A stretch of DNA of 64,000 bases from Agarilytica sp045430305 (GCA_045430305.1 JAILXW010000002.1:372001-436000), one strand, 5' to 3'. Counted from the stretch's first letter, positions 44,864-54,058 are shown. The notes: generated from the sequence alone by a model not told the origin. Made by a program: numbers and translations.

Positions 44864-46039
44864 GTGAAAACAATAAATAAAATGACTGGGTGTGCTTTGG
44901 TTTTAACCGGTGCTATTTGCGCTGTTCCAAGTATGGCTGTTGACTTAGGTGAGTATGGTGGCACGTCTGTCGCTTTAAAAGGTTACGTGAAGTTTGATGC
45001 AATGATGTCTCAATACGACAGCGGCGCACTTCCCGCTAATGCCTGGTATCGTGACTTTTATGTGCCATCATTGACTCCCGTTGGTGATGACGATAGCAGT
45101 GAAAACACTGTGGTCGACATGCACGCACGTCAATCGCGTTTTGCCTTGGCGACAAAAAGTGATGTTGATGGCACGGCCTTAAAAACGTATATCGAAATGG
45201 ATTTTATGCTCACTTCAAACAGTAATGAGCGGGTTTCTAATTCTTATTCCCCGCGTTTGCGTCACGCTTTTTTGACCTATGGGAACTGGACGTATGGTCA
45301 AACCTGGTCGACTTTTATGAATGTTGGTGCATTACCTGAAACACTCGATTTTATCGGCAACACAGACGCCAGTATCTTTGTTCGTCAATCAATGGTGCGT
45401 TATACCAATGGAGGTTTCCAGTTCGCTTTGGAAAACCCTGAAACCACCATTACACCGTACGGTGGTGGTGGACGTATCGTGACCGACGACAATAGTGTGC
45501 CTGATGTGGTTGTTCGATATAACTACAGCAGCGATAGTTTTAAATTTACAGTTGCCGGCCTTGCTCGTCAGTTAGAGTACAACGATGCCGGTTCTGATAT
45601 CGATGAATCCACCAGTGGCTTTGGTTTGAGTCTGTCGGGTTCTGTGATGCTGGGTAAAGACGATCTTAAGTTTGTGCTGAACACCGGTTCTGGCATGGGG
45701 CGCTACATCGGTTTGAATATCGCGAATGATGCAGTCATTAATGCCGATGGTGAGCTTGAAGCTATCGACTCAACAGGTGCAAGTTTAAGCTATCGCCACT
45801 GGTGGAATGATCAATGGCGCTCTACCGTAGTGTATTCGGCTATTAGCGTTGATAACGATGAAGAGCTTACAGGAACTGCCGTGTCTAAGACCTCTTCAAG
45901 TCAGCGCATCAACTTACTCTATAGCCCTACAAAACGTTTAACGCTTGGCGGTGAACTTGCTTTTGCCTCGCGTGAGATTGAAAGTGGTGATGACGGTTCT
46001 ATGACTCGCTTGCAATTTAGCGCCAAACTCGCCTTTTAA
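44864..46039 (+). CDS. DcaP-like outer-membrane porin
   Basis: From GTG 44864 (GGAGG six bases upstream) the product has 391 residues with a signal peptide ending at PSMAVDLG. The mature part contains the DcaP-like signature VALKGYVKFDAMMSQYDSG, RQSRFALATKSDVDGTALKTYIEMDF and LRHAFLTYGNWTYGQTWSTF, with beta-strands to the last residue (QFSAKLAF, terminal Phe). DcaP-family porins are trimers that pass dicarboxylic and related acids. It shares the intergenic region with acs and a candidate operator, so it may bring carboxylic acids in. A terminator follows. Confidence 0.9.
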   Translation: MKTINKMTGCALVLTGAICAVPSMAVDLGEYGGTSVALKGYVKFDAMMSQYDSGALPANAWYRDFYVPSLTPVGDDDSSENTVVDMHARQSRFALATKSDVDGTALKTYIEMDFMLTSNSNERVSNSYSPRLRHAFLTYGNWTYGQTWSTFMNVGALPETLDFIGNTDASIFVRQSMVRYTNGGFQFALENPETTITPYGGGGRIVTDDNSVPDVVVRYNYSSDSFKFTVAGLARQLEYNDAGSDIDESTSGFGLSLSGSVMLGKDDLKFVLNTGSGMGRYIGLNIANDAVINADGELEAIDSTGASLSYRHWWNDQWRSTVVYSAISVDNDEELTGTAVSKTSSSQRINLLYSPTKRLTLGGELAFASREIESGDDGSMTRLQFSAKLAF

Positions 46040-46075
46040 ATATTTTCTCGATTTAGTCTGCTGGCTGTCCGTTTA

Positions 46076-46101
46076 GCCCGAGCGCAAGCTCGGGTTTTTT
46101 T
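46076..46101 (+). terminator. Intrinsic terminator after the porin gene
   Basis: CCCGAGC (46077-46083) pairs with GCTCGGG (46088-46094) around GCAA, followed by seven T. Confidence 0.93.
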
Positions 46102-46413
46102 GTTTTTATTAACGAGATTGAGACACACCTATTTACAGTTAGGTAGGTTTATTTGCAGGCTTTTGTGATAAAAAACCAACAAAAAAAGATTGTTATTTGA
46201 TCTGTTAGGTGGGGTTTTGATCTCTGTGAGAAGGCTCAACAAAAAGTGAAAATGGATTGTAAATTTTTCAACTTTGCTGCGCGACGTGAATCGTGATGGT
46301 TTAGGCGCCAAAACCTTAAAAGATAAATATTTGCGTCAAAAATTTCCATTTTAAATATCTGTTTGATTATTAAAGAAAAACCTATGTCACATTTTGGATA
46401 TATGTGACTTTCT

Positions 46414-46429
46414 TGTGATATTTGTCACT
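46414..46429. promoter_or_regulatory. CRP/Vfr-like binding site before the multicopper oxidase gene
   Basis: TGTGATATTTGTCACT matches the CRP consensus TGTGA-N6-TCACA except for the last base. Further half-sites (TGTCACA, TGTGAC) lie just upstream. Its centre is about 60 nt before the predicted transcription start, the class I spacing. Confidence 0.55.
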
Positions 46430-46444
46430 TTCAATTGCGACCTT

Positions 46445-46474
46445 TTGTCGCACCCTTCCAATGCTTGATATATA
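46445..46474 (+). promoter_or_regulatory. Candidate promoter of the multicopper oxidase gene
   Basis: TTGTCG (46445-46450) and TATATA (46469-46474) are 18 nt apart. A start near 46481 would put the CRP-like site at about -60. Confidence 0.45.
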
Positions 46475-46484
46475 TTTCTTGTGC

Positions 46485-46504
46485 AACCGGCCTCAGTGCC
46501 GGTT
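46485..46504 (+). promoter_or_regulatory. Hairpin at the start of the oxidase leader
   Basis: AACCGGC (46485-46491) pairs with GCCGGTT (46498-46504) and is followed by TCTTTCT. It sits at the predicted 5' end of the transcript and could stabilise it or act as a weak attenuator. Confidence 0.4.
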
Positions 46505-46590
46505 TCTTTCTATTCTGTTTCAGTTTTTTTGCATTCACTGCTTCAGTTTTGTAATGACCGAATTTTAAGCAATAACCAGAGGGATGTTTC

Positions 46591-49500
46591 GTGGAGCTTC
46601 TTGATAAGATGTTACGAAAAAAAAGCCGAATCGGTTCTCGATTCGCATTGTGTACATGTGTATTAGTTTTAACTGCCTGTGGTGGCAGTGACAATGATTC
46701 AGACGACCCACTTACTCCTGAAGACTTGCCTGATGAGTCAGGGCTTCGCGAAGCGCAAACTGGCGAGATTCCTGAAGACGCAGAAAAGCCTGCGCACGGT
46801 GCTTTTGAAGGTGGCGATACAGAAGACGTCGAAGACGCTTCCGCAAATAACGTTGTCACCGAAGAGGAAGTTGAGGCTAGTGAGTCTGATGCCGGAAAAT
46901 TCGGTGAAGCCGATGCAGCCTTAAACCGACGCTTTAATGTTCCAACAAATGGCGCCCCTTCTCCCTTATTTGGTGCGGCGCCCTTCGAGCAGCAATTATT
47001 ACGTTTTGAAGAATTTGGCACTTCGGTATTGGCCGATGCCGATGTCGACCCTGATTCAGCCTTAAGCTTGCCGGTACCCGCGGCAGTAGATGGCTTTCCT
47101 GAATCAGAAGCGCTCGATACTTACTTAATGCAAGACATTTACCCCGAGCCAACGCGTTGGGCAAATAATGTTGATACCAACCCATGGGAAACTTTGATTG
47201 AGGCGTACTTGGGGCGTAGTTTAGCTAGCCCTCCATTAGAAGGTCGTCCACCCGGTGAAGGATGGGCGCATCAGCGCTGGGAAGAGTTCTTCCCCGTGCA
47301 ATATTTCAGCACGGCTCAAACGGGTGCACGTACTAACCGCGGTATGCGCGATGTAAAACAAACCCACGGCTATGCAGTCGGTGAGTTTGCTGAAGGCGGT
47401 TTGTATCACAACACCACCGGTGCTGGTGATACATTCGACGGAACTACTGCCGGCATCGAAGTGAAGTTTCACCCTGATATGCCTGTGCAAGAACAAGAAA
47501 CACTTTGGACTTTCGATGGAACATTCCCGCCGAAACTCCTTAAAGTACGCTACGGCGAGCCGGTATTAATGCGTCACCACAATGCATTGCCTGTAGACGT
47601 CTCAGCCAATAAAGGGTTTGGGCTTCACACCATTACTACGCATGAACACAACGGCCATAACCCAGCAGAAAGTGATGGTTATGCCAATGCCTTCTTCTTC
47701 CCTGGTCAATTTTACGATTACCGTTGGCCTGTAGCGCTCGCGGGGCATGACAGCATCAACACCGACGCGGAAGACCCTTTTGCGGCTTCCCCTAACGGTA
47801 GTGGTGGCACAACAAAGATTCCGGGTGACTGGCGTGAAACTATGAGTACGCACTGGTTCCACGACCATATGCTCGATTTCACAGCGCAGAACGTTTACAA
47901 AGGTAATGCAGCGATGATGAACTATTACTCGGCGATTGACCGTGGTAATGAGGCCATCGACGACGGTGTTAACTTACGTCTTCCTTCTGGTACCGGGTTA
48001 GATTGGGGTAACCGCGACTACGACGTTAACTTACTTCTTGCAGAAAAAGCGTGGGACTCAGAAGGCCAGTTATGGTTTAACCCCTTCAATGAGAAAGGCT
48101 TTATCGGCGATGTGATGACGGTCAACTGGTTGTACAAACCTTATATGGATGTACGTGCTCGTCGTTATCGTTTCCGTATTTTGAACGGTTCAGTATCACG
48201 TTACTTCAAGCTTGCTTTAGTGAACGAAGCAAATGAGCCAGTTCCATTTCACTTGATTGCTAATGATGGCAACATCATGGAGCACGCGGTGTATATGGAA
48301 AACGGTCTGTTGCCAACAATCGGTATTGCAGAGCGCTACGATATCGTTATTGATTTCGGTGACTTTGAAGCTGGCGACCGCTTTTACTTAGTTAACATGC
48401 TCCAGCACAAAAATGGTCAGGCGACGGATGAAGTGATTCCGCTTGCCGATATTCTTGACGGCACATACAACCCGCAAATGGTGGATGATGATACCGACGG
48501 CAGCTTTGACCGTTGGACAGCGGACCCCGTTGTTGGCACCTTTATGGAATTCCGTGTACAAGAGCACAACACGCGAGATACCAGTATGGACCCCGCAGAG
48601 TACGTTGAGTTTATCGATGGCAACGAAACTCGCCCAGGCAAGAAAATGATTCCACTTCGCCGCCCGACGGAAGAAGAGTTGCGCACTGCACTTCACCGTA
48701 CGTTTGAATTTGAACGTCAAGCGACAGACGAAGCACCATGGGTTATCGAAACTGACGGTGGAAAAGGTTTCAATATGGATCCTCGTCGTGTATCTGCGGC
48801 ACCTGAGAAAAACTCGGGCGGCTTGGAAGTTTGGCGATTGGTGAACTCAGGTACTTGGTCTCACCCGATTCACATTCACTTTGAAGAGGGTATTATTCTT
48901 CGTCGTGATGGTAAGGCGCCACCCGAGCACGAAAAGTGGGCGCGTAAAGATGTATACCGTCTAGGGCCTCAAGAAGATTCTGGCAACATGGTAGAAATCG
49001 CACTGCGCTTCCGTGAGTTTGCCGGTACCTTTATGGAGCATTGCCACAATACTCAGCACGAAGACCACGCGATGCTTTTGCGTTGGGATATTGAAAACCC
49101 AGGTGAAACTTTGGTGATGCCTGCTCCCATTCCTTCGTGGGATGGCGTGAGCTACGTCGATACTTACGCGCTACCTACTTTCCGTACTGGTGATGCAGTG
49201 GGTCAATACGGTCCTGATCTTGAAGACGAAGCCGTTGAGATTTGGTTACAAGGTATGGAAATCGAACAAGTCGACTTGGTTGACCTAGAAATCGGTGATG
49301 CATTGAACCCGACAGAAGACGAACGCTCTGTAGGTAAGATTCCATTGCGTACGGCTATCAATATCGATGCAGACGGAAATGAAACTACCGTCTACTTCGT
49401 GCTTCACGATATCTCAGACCAGGAGTTGGCGGAAGAAATGGGTATCGCGTGGGCAGGTGCATTGGCGCCGCTAGTAACAGCTACTGATACTGATCCACAT

Positions 49501-50514
49501 CCGGCAGTTTCTGAAGCAACTTACGATGCAGCAACAGACACGTTCACGTTTACTGGTGATTTACCTAACCCTGTGATTCGTCCTTTCCCTGGCGCTGCCA
49601 ATGAGTTTGTTGGCTTGGATGATTACGTTGATAACGCTCCAGCGCAAAGTGCAGATAATGATTACTCACCACTTCGTCGTGTAGTGATCGGTGGTAAAAC
49701 GGTAATCGTGAACGCTTTCTATGTTCAATGGGGTGATGAAGACTACGAACGCATCCGAATTGATGAAAATTGTGATCCGACTGACCCGAATACTTTCCCT
49801 GATGATCCGCCCAATACAACCTGTATGTATAACGGCGAACAATGGGCGGGTAATACTGGGCATGCATTGGAAATCAACACGACTGATGCAAATCCTTATA
49901 TTCGCATGAAACTGCACAAGTCATGGACTGATGGCGGTGATTACCTTCCTTACTACATTGTGGTGGATTCTTTCCCTGCAGGACCTGCGAATGCGATGGG
50001 CGTGACATATGTGCCTAAGCACGAGCACTTAGGTTTGGCCGCTGTACCGCTTGTGCAGTTTTTGCCACCAGCACCGCTTAGCACGAATTACCCTCCAACA
50101 GATACGAATTCCGCATCGGGCGGTGTTGATCTAACCAACCAGCTGAGTGGCGGTGGCCCTCTGGGTGGTCAGATTGGTTTGCCTTCATATTTTATGCCAG
50201 AAGACGACTACAGCCCAATGTGGCACATCGGCTTTGCATGGTGGGATCTTGACGGTGGCGCAACGGTTGATGACATTGAAGTTGTGAGAGGTTTAGAAGA
50301 GCTTAAGCATTTGCGTGCTGAAGGTAAGATAAATATCCAAGAGTGGCCTGGAGCTGCACCATCGCACTTCAATGGCGCAACAGAAGACAACTACAACTTT
50401 ACGAATACTAATTCGCCTCACGTTGTAAACTGTCCAACACCGGTTACTATTGACTTTGCGGTACACAAAGCGCGCTTAAACTCCAAAAATGGTGGTGTTA
50501 CTAGCGACGACTAA
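46591..50514 (+). CDS. Large multicopper oxidase lipoprotein
   Basis: GTG 46591 lies 7 nt after AGAGGG; ATG 46609 is an alternative. The signal peptide ends in lipobox LTACG (Cys30), then an acidic linker of about 100 residues. The oxidase core spans about 300-830: RHH (near 328), HEHNGH (near 351), HWFHDH (near 421), HPIHIH (near 757) and HCHNTQHEDHAM (near 817), which supplies T1, T2 and T3 copper ligands including the axial Met. The last 480 residues have no copper motif and may be binding or scaffold domains. Substrate (metal or organic) is unknown; Mn or Cu(I) oxidation are possible. A three-domain copper-delivery gene follows. Confidence 0.9.
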   Translation: MELLDKMLRKKSRIGSRFALCTCVLVLTACGGSDNDSDDPLTPEDLPDESGLREAQTGEIPEDAEKPAHGAFEGGDTEDVEDASANNVVTEEEVEASESDAGKFGEADAALNRRFNVPTNGAPSPLFGAAPFEQQLLRFEEFGTSVLADADVDPDSALSLPVPAAVDGFPESEALDTYLMQDIYPEPTRWANNVDTNPWETLIEAYLGRSLASPPLEGRPPGEGWAHQRWEEFFPVQYFSTAQTGARTNRGMRDVKQTHGYAVGEFAEGGLYHNTTGAGDTFDGTTAGIEVKFHPDMPVQEQETLWTFDGTFPPKLLKVRYGEPVLMRHHNALPVDVSANKGFGLHTITTHEHNGHNPAESDGYANAFFFPGQFYDYRWPVALAGHDSINTDAEDPFAASPNGSGGTTKIPGDWRETMSTHWFHDHMLDFTAQNVYKGNAAMMNYYSAIDRGNEAIDDGVNLRLPSGTGLDWGNRDYDVNLLLAEKAWDSEGQLWFNPFNEKGFIGDVMTVNWLYKPYMDVRARRYRFRILNGSVSRYFKLALVNEANEPVPFHLIANDGNIMEHAVYMENGLLPTIGIAERYDIVIDFGDFEAGDRFYLVNMLQHKNGQATDEVIPLADILDGTYNPQMVDDDTDGSFDRWTADPVVGTFMEFRVQEHNTRDTSMDPAEYVEFIDGNETRPGKKMIPLRRPTEEELRTALHRTFEFERQATDEAPWVIETDGGKGFNMDPRRVSAAPEKNSGGLEVWRLVNSGTWSHPIHIHFEEGIILRRDGKAPPEHEKWARKDVYRLGPQEDSGNMVEIALRFREFAGTFMEHCHNTQHEDHAMLLRWDIENPGETLVMPAPIPSWDGVSYVDTYALPTFRTGDAVGQYGPDLEDEAVEIWLQGMEIEQVDLVDLEIGDALNPTEDERSVGKIPLRTAINIDADGNETTVYFVLHDISDQELAEEMGIAWAGALAPLVTATDTDPHPAVSEATYDAATDTFTFTGDLPNPVIRPFPGAANEFVGLDDYVDNAPAQSADNDYSPLRRVVIGGKTVIVNAFYVQWGDEDYERIRIDENCDPTDPNTFPDDPPNTTCMYNGEQWAGNTGHALEINTTDANPYIRMKLHKSWTDGGDYLPYYIVVDSFPAGPANAMGVTYVPKHEHLGLAAVPLVQFLPPAPLSTNYPPTDTNSASGGVDLTNQLSGGGPLGGQIGLPSYFMPEDDYSPMWHIGFAWWDLDGGATVDDIEVVRGLEELKHLRAEGKINIQEWPGAAPSHFNGATEDNYNFTNTNSPHVVNCPTPVTIDFAVHKARLNSKNGGVTSDD

Positions 50515-50562
50515 GGTCTACCAAGAAAGAAGAAACAGTCAATAATTGTAAGTAAATACGCT

Positions 50563-50601
50563 AAAATCACGGTCTACTAGAGTAGGCCGTGATTTTTTTT
50601 T
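50563..50601 (+). terminator. Intrinsic terminator between oxidase and SCO-fusion genes
   Basis: A 14-15-pair stem (50563-50577 with 50582-50596, one T.G pair, loop TAGA) is followed by T to 50601. The SCO-fusion ribosome binding site begins only 2 nt later, so no promoter fits between terminator and gene. Confidence 0.92.
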
Positions 50602-50615
50602 AGAGGAGCAAAAGC

Positions 50616-51941
50616 ATGGGGAAAACACTTGTAAAAGTGCATACCTTAATCATCTTGTCGATCGCTATGTTTGTTTGTGTAAATACACACGCAAATTGGG
50701 GGGCGAACTATTTTCCAAATACAGCTTTAACTACGCACGAGGGCAGGCAGGTAAAGTTCTTTGATGATTTGTTAAAAGACAAAATTGTGGTGGTGAACTT
50801 TATATACACTACATGCCCAGATGTGTGTCCGCTCGAAACTGCTCAGTTGGTCAAAGTGCAAGAGATTTTGGGTGATCGTTTGGGAAAAGATATCTTTTTC
50901 TACTCGATTACAATTGATCCAGAACATGATTCTGTCGAGGTGCTAAAAAAATATCGTGAGCAATTTGGCGCGAAATGGGATTTTCACACAGGTAAGCGTA
51001 CCGAGATTAAACATTTACGAAAAAAGCTTGGCTTGTATATTGATGGTGCCGATGACGGGCCGAATAAAAATAATCACAATGTAAGCATGATTATTGGTAA
51101 TCAAAAAACTGGCCGTTGGATGAAACGCTCACCTTTCGAAAACCCTTATGTGCTGGCAGATCAAATTGGCAATTGGTTAGATGGTTGGAAGTCGCCACAA
51201 AAAGTTAAAGATTATGCCAACGCACCGAAGCTTAGAAATATGTCAAATGGTGAACCGCTATTCCGTACTCGTTGTGCCTCTTGCCATTCCGTGAGTGGCG
51301 TACAAGAACCCAATGCTATTGGCCCCGATTTGGTGGGGGTGACACAACGCCGCGACAAACAATGGTTGATTCGTTGGCTGCAAGCGCCAGATAAAATGAT
51401 TGCAGAAAAAGACCCGATTGCAATTGCTTTGTTGAAGCAGTGGAAAAATTTACCGATGCCCAATTTGCGCCTCAACAAAAAAGAAGCGCTGGACTTGCTG
51501 GACTACCTTGAAAGCTTAAACTCAGAAAACGTGGGCGGAGCAAAAGTAGACCAAAAACAAATATCAAAACAAGCAGACAAGCTTGCCGTTATGAATGCGT
51601 GGGTCAGAGAGGCGCACCCGAATGCGACAGTGAATGCAGGTTACATGACCCTTATAAATGCAGGAGGGGCAGACGTAGAAATTGCTTCGGCGTCATCTAA
51701 AGCGTTTGAAAAGGTAGAGTTTCACGAAATGGCCATGGTTGACGGCATGATGGAAATGCGCGAACTGAAAGGTTTAATCATTGCTTCAGGTGATCAGTTA
51801 AAGTTCGAGCCCGGTGGTAAGCACTTGATGATGAAAGAGCCAAAACAAGCCATTAAAGCGGGTCAGGTTATCGACATCGTGCTGACTTTCAAAGACGGTA
51901 GCCAGCAAACGCTTAGTGTAAAAGTTAAAAAGGATATTTAA
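50616..51941 (+). CDS. SCO - cytochrome c - PCu(A)C fusion, copper-delivery protein
   Basis: Signal peptide (1-26), then three domains. SCO/SenC at about 28-190: copper-binding CPDVC (Cys67, Cys71) and His154 in NNHNVSM. Cytochrome c at about 205-300: CASCH (Cys220, Cys223, His224) and probable axial Met281 in LPMPNL. PCu(A)C at about 322-440: His370 and the Met-rich stretch EMAMVDGMMEM, then His403-Leu-Met. SCO and PCu(A)C normally act as separate proteins in copper loading of cytochrome oxidase, so all three in one chain suggests coupled electron transfer and copper delivery. The upstream multicopper oxidase is the likely client. AGAGGAG precedes ATG. Confidence 0.93.
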   Translation: MGKTLVKVHTLIILSIAMFVCVNTHANWGANYFPNTALTTHEGRQVKFFDDLLKDKIVVVNFIYTTCPDVCPLETAQLVKVQEILGDRLGKDIFFYSITIDPEHDSVEVLKKYREQFGAKWDFHTGKRTEIKHLRKKLGLYIDGADDGPNKNNHNVSMIIGNQKTGRWMKRSPFENPYVLADQIGNWLDGWKSPQKVKDYANAPKLRNMSNGEPLFRTRCASCHSVSGVQEPNAIGPDLVGVTQRRDKQWLIRWLQAPDKMIAEKDPIAIALLKQWKNLPMPNLRLNKKEALDLLDYLESLNSENVGGAKVDQKQISKQADKLAVMNAWVREAHPNATVNAGYMTLINAGGADVEIASASSKAFEKVEFHEMAMVDGMMEMRELKGLIIASGDQLKFEPGGKHLMMKEPKQAIKAGQVIDIVLTFKDGSQQTLSVKVKKDI

Positions 51942-51956
51942 TTCCCTTCTTCGTTT

Positions 51957-51991
51957 AAAAAGCTCAACACGCGATAGGTGTTGAGCTTTTT
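51957..51991 (+). terminator. Intrinsic terminator after the SCO-fusion gene
   Basis: AAAAAGCTCAACAC (51957-51970) pairs with GTGTTGAGCTTTTT (51978-51991) around GCGATAG: 14 perfect pairs with a T-rich tail. Confidence 0.94.
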
Positions 51992-52195
51992 CCTCTTTTT
52001 GGCGTAAGACGTCACAAATCCTCCTAATTCACAAAAAAAATCAAGGCCGCCTGCTTTCTTATGCTGGGCATGCGCACTATAGTTTTACTGCAGCCGTACA
52101 GGTCAAGATAACGGCATAATAATAAAAAATATTAGATACCGAATAGATTTGAATCGTCTCGTAAGCCTAATGTTCTAATTCAATAGGAGCACGCT

Positions 52196-53086
52196 ATGCC
52201 CTTCAATATTACAGCACCGCAGGTGATAAACCCTTTTCACATTCCCAATAGTTTTAAATACTCTAATGCAATGGCTGACTGGGCTTTCTACGACGTTGGC
52301 GCGCTGAATGTTGCTGAGTTTAATTATTTGGTGAACGAGCAAAGTATTGAAGGTTCCGTGCTTGTTGCATTACCTTCTGACGAAAAAAACTTTGGCATAA
52401 TCAAATATCGAGATTTCGCGGAGTTAAAAGCGGGCAGTGGTAAGCCTCTGCAACGTTTATCCATTGCCGGGGTTGGCAGTTCTGACGTAGGGGCTGCAGC
52501 ATTTGCACGTACGCTTGCCAACCATTATCAAGAACCTGTAGGCGCCATCGTGGCGGGTTACGGGGTTGCTGACATTTTGCAAGAAGGGCTTGGAGGGTGG
52601 TTTGTCTTAGGTGGCTTAAATCGCGCGATGTCGATGTTTGAGCAAACTATGATTCAGCCGTGGAAGGGTAGCAGCTCCCACATTGATACGGCGTCAACCC
52701 TATCTGGCGTCACGGCAAAAAGCCCAGACACCGAAACTTTATTGAATATTCTTAATGACCCCGCACGCGATTTAAAATCGATAGCGGGTCATTCTAAAGG
52801 TTGTTTGAGTATTGCCTTGGCACTGCAAACGCTTGAAAAAGAAGGCTCGACTCAAGCAATCGGTAAGGCCAAGGCGTTAGAGGTAATCACTGTGGGTTCC
52901 GTGGTTAACTTGCCCGAGGGTTATGAGAATGTACGCCAATACATCGGCGACATAGATTGGTTTGGCGGATTGAACTCAAGGGCGAATGTTGAACGTATAA
53001 CAGTAAAAGGCGCATGGCATCACCTCAATACGCGCTTTCCATATCACCTCGACCTAGTAGAGGTTCTACAAAACTCGACACAATAA
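52196..53086 (+). CDS. Alpha/beta-hydrolase-like protein of unknown function
   Basis: The 296 residues have no signal peptide. A nucleophile-elbow-like GHSKGCLS lies near residue 199, followed by a helix and a strand (KALEVITVGSVVNLP). A late Asp (GDIDWFGG) and His (AWHHLNTRF or PYHLD) could complete a triad, as in lipase-type hydrolases. The N-terminal half (ITAPQVINPFHIPNSF, YDVGALNVAEF) matches nothing I know. ATG 52196 follows AATAGGAGCACGCT. The next gene starts 10 nt after its stop, so the two are probably co-transcribed. Confidence 0.65.
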   Translation: MPFNITAPQVINPFHIPNSFKYSNAMADWAFYDVGALNVAEFNYLVNEQSIEGSVLVALPSDEKNFGIIKYRDFAELKAGSGKPLQRLSIAGVGSSDVGAAAFARTLANHYQEPVGAIVAGYGVADILQEGLGGWFVLGGLNRAMSMFEQTMIQPWKGSSSHIDTASTLSGVTAKSPDTETLLNILNDPARDLKSIAGHSKGCLSIALALQTLEKEGSTQAIGKAKALEVITVGSVVNLPEGYENVRQYIGDIDWFGGLNSRANVERITVKGAWHHLNTRFPYHLDLVEVLQNSTQ

Positions 53087-53095
53087 CGAGGCTGC

Positions 53096-54040
53096 GTGAA
53101 AAAAATTGATGTTGGTATTAGTTCGTGCCTGTTGGGGCAAGAAGTGCGTTACAACGGCGGGCACAAACTTTCACGTTACTGTGTCAATCATCTAAGTAAG
53201 GTATTTGAATTTCACCCTTATTGCCCAGAGGTTGCAATCGGTCTGGGAACGCCGCGCGAAACCATACGGCTTGTGGGGGAAGTTGATAACCCACGAGTTG
53301 TAGGCAGCAAAACCGAAGCGCTCGATGTTACCGAGCCATTACGGGAATATGGCGAAAAAATTGCTGCACAAAGCGATACGTTAAGCGGTTACATTCTCAT
53401 GAAAAGTTCGCCAAGTTGTGGGCTTTACAGTGCAACAGTCTACAAAAATAATCAGCCCTTACCCGGCAAACATGCAGGTATGTTTGTACGTGCCTTGGCA
53501 GAAAAGCTGCCTCTTCTTCCTATGGAAGAAGAGGGTAGGCTTAATGACCCTCGTCTAAGGGAAAACTTTATTGCTCGCGTGTTTGCTTATCACGACTGGA
53601 AGTGTTCGGTAGGCAAGGCCCCAAGCCCCCAAAAACTCGTCAACTTTCACAGCCGTTATAAATACCTAGTTATGGCGCATTCACAAGCCGGATACAAAAG
53701 GCTCGGCCAGCTCGTGGCAAAAGCTGGGGTAGGTGATATCAAAACACATGCCGACACTTACATCACCATACTTATGAGCACGCTTAAAAAACTTGCCTCG
53801 CGCAAAGGCCACACCAATGCAATGTACCATCTGCTTGGCTATTTGAAAGAGGGAGTGCCAGGCAACGCGAGACAAGAACTCGCCAAACATATCGAAGACT
53901 ACCGCGAAGACATCGTGTGCCTCAGTGTACCCATGGCCTTGCTTAGTCACTACTTGAAGCTGTATGGAAGCGACTACATAAAACAGCAGGCCTACCTAGA
54001 GCCCTACGCCCACGATCTGGGCCTTCGCAATGCGATATAA
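53096..54040 (+). CDS. DUF523-DUF1722 (YbgA-like) fusion protein
   Basis: Residues 1-145 are DUF523, with the signature ISSCLLGQEVRYNGGHK, PYCPEVAIGLGTPR, and KSSPSCGLYSATVY; the Cys may bind iron-sulfur. Residues 190-310 are DUF1722 (SRYKYLVMAHSQAGYKRLG, HLLGYLK). The fusion is common in Pseudomonas and marine relatives and is thought to relate to thiouracil desulfuration or stress, which is unproven. The start is GTG 53096 after GAGG. Confidence 0.9.
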   Translation: MKKIDVGISSCLLGQEVRYNGGHKLSRYCVNHLSKVFEFHPYCPEVAIGLGTPRETIRLVGEVDNPRVVGSKTEALDVTEPLREYGEKIAAQSDTLSGYILMKSSPSCGLYSATVYKNNQPLPGKHAGMFVRALAEKLPLLPMEEEGRLNDPRLRENFIARVFAYHDWKCSVGKAPSPQKLVNFHSRYKYLVMAHSQAGYKRLGQLVAKAGVGDIKTHADTYITILMSTLKKLASRKGHTNAMYHLLGYLKEGVPGNARQELAKHIEDYREDIVCLSVPMALLSHYLKLYGSDYIKQQAYLEPYAHDLGLRNAI

Positions 54041-54058
54041 ACTTTTGTTCTAATGTTC

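Larger units (their letters stand above)
46040..46590. other. Intergenic region between porin and multicopper oxidase genes
   Basis: This AT-rich stretch holds the porin terminator, a CRP-like site (46414-46429), a probable promoter (46445-46474) and a leader hairpin (46485-46504). Between 46102 and 46400 I see no gene. Confidence 0.7.

Noticed and set aside
46431..47021. Minus-strand open frame of 196 codons
   Set aside because: It overlaps the start of the multicopper oxidase and its promoter; low-complexity Ser-rich product and no ribosome binding site support chance.
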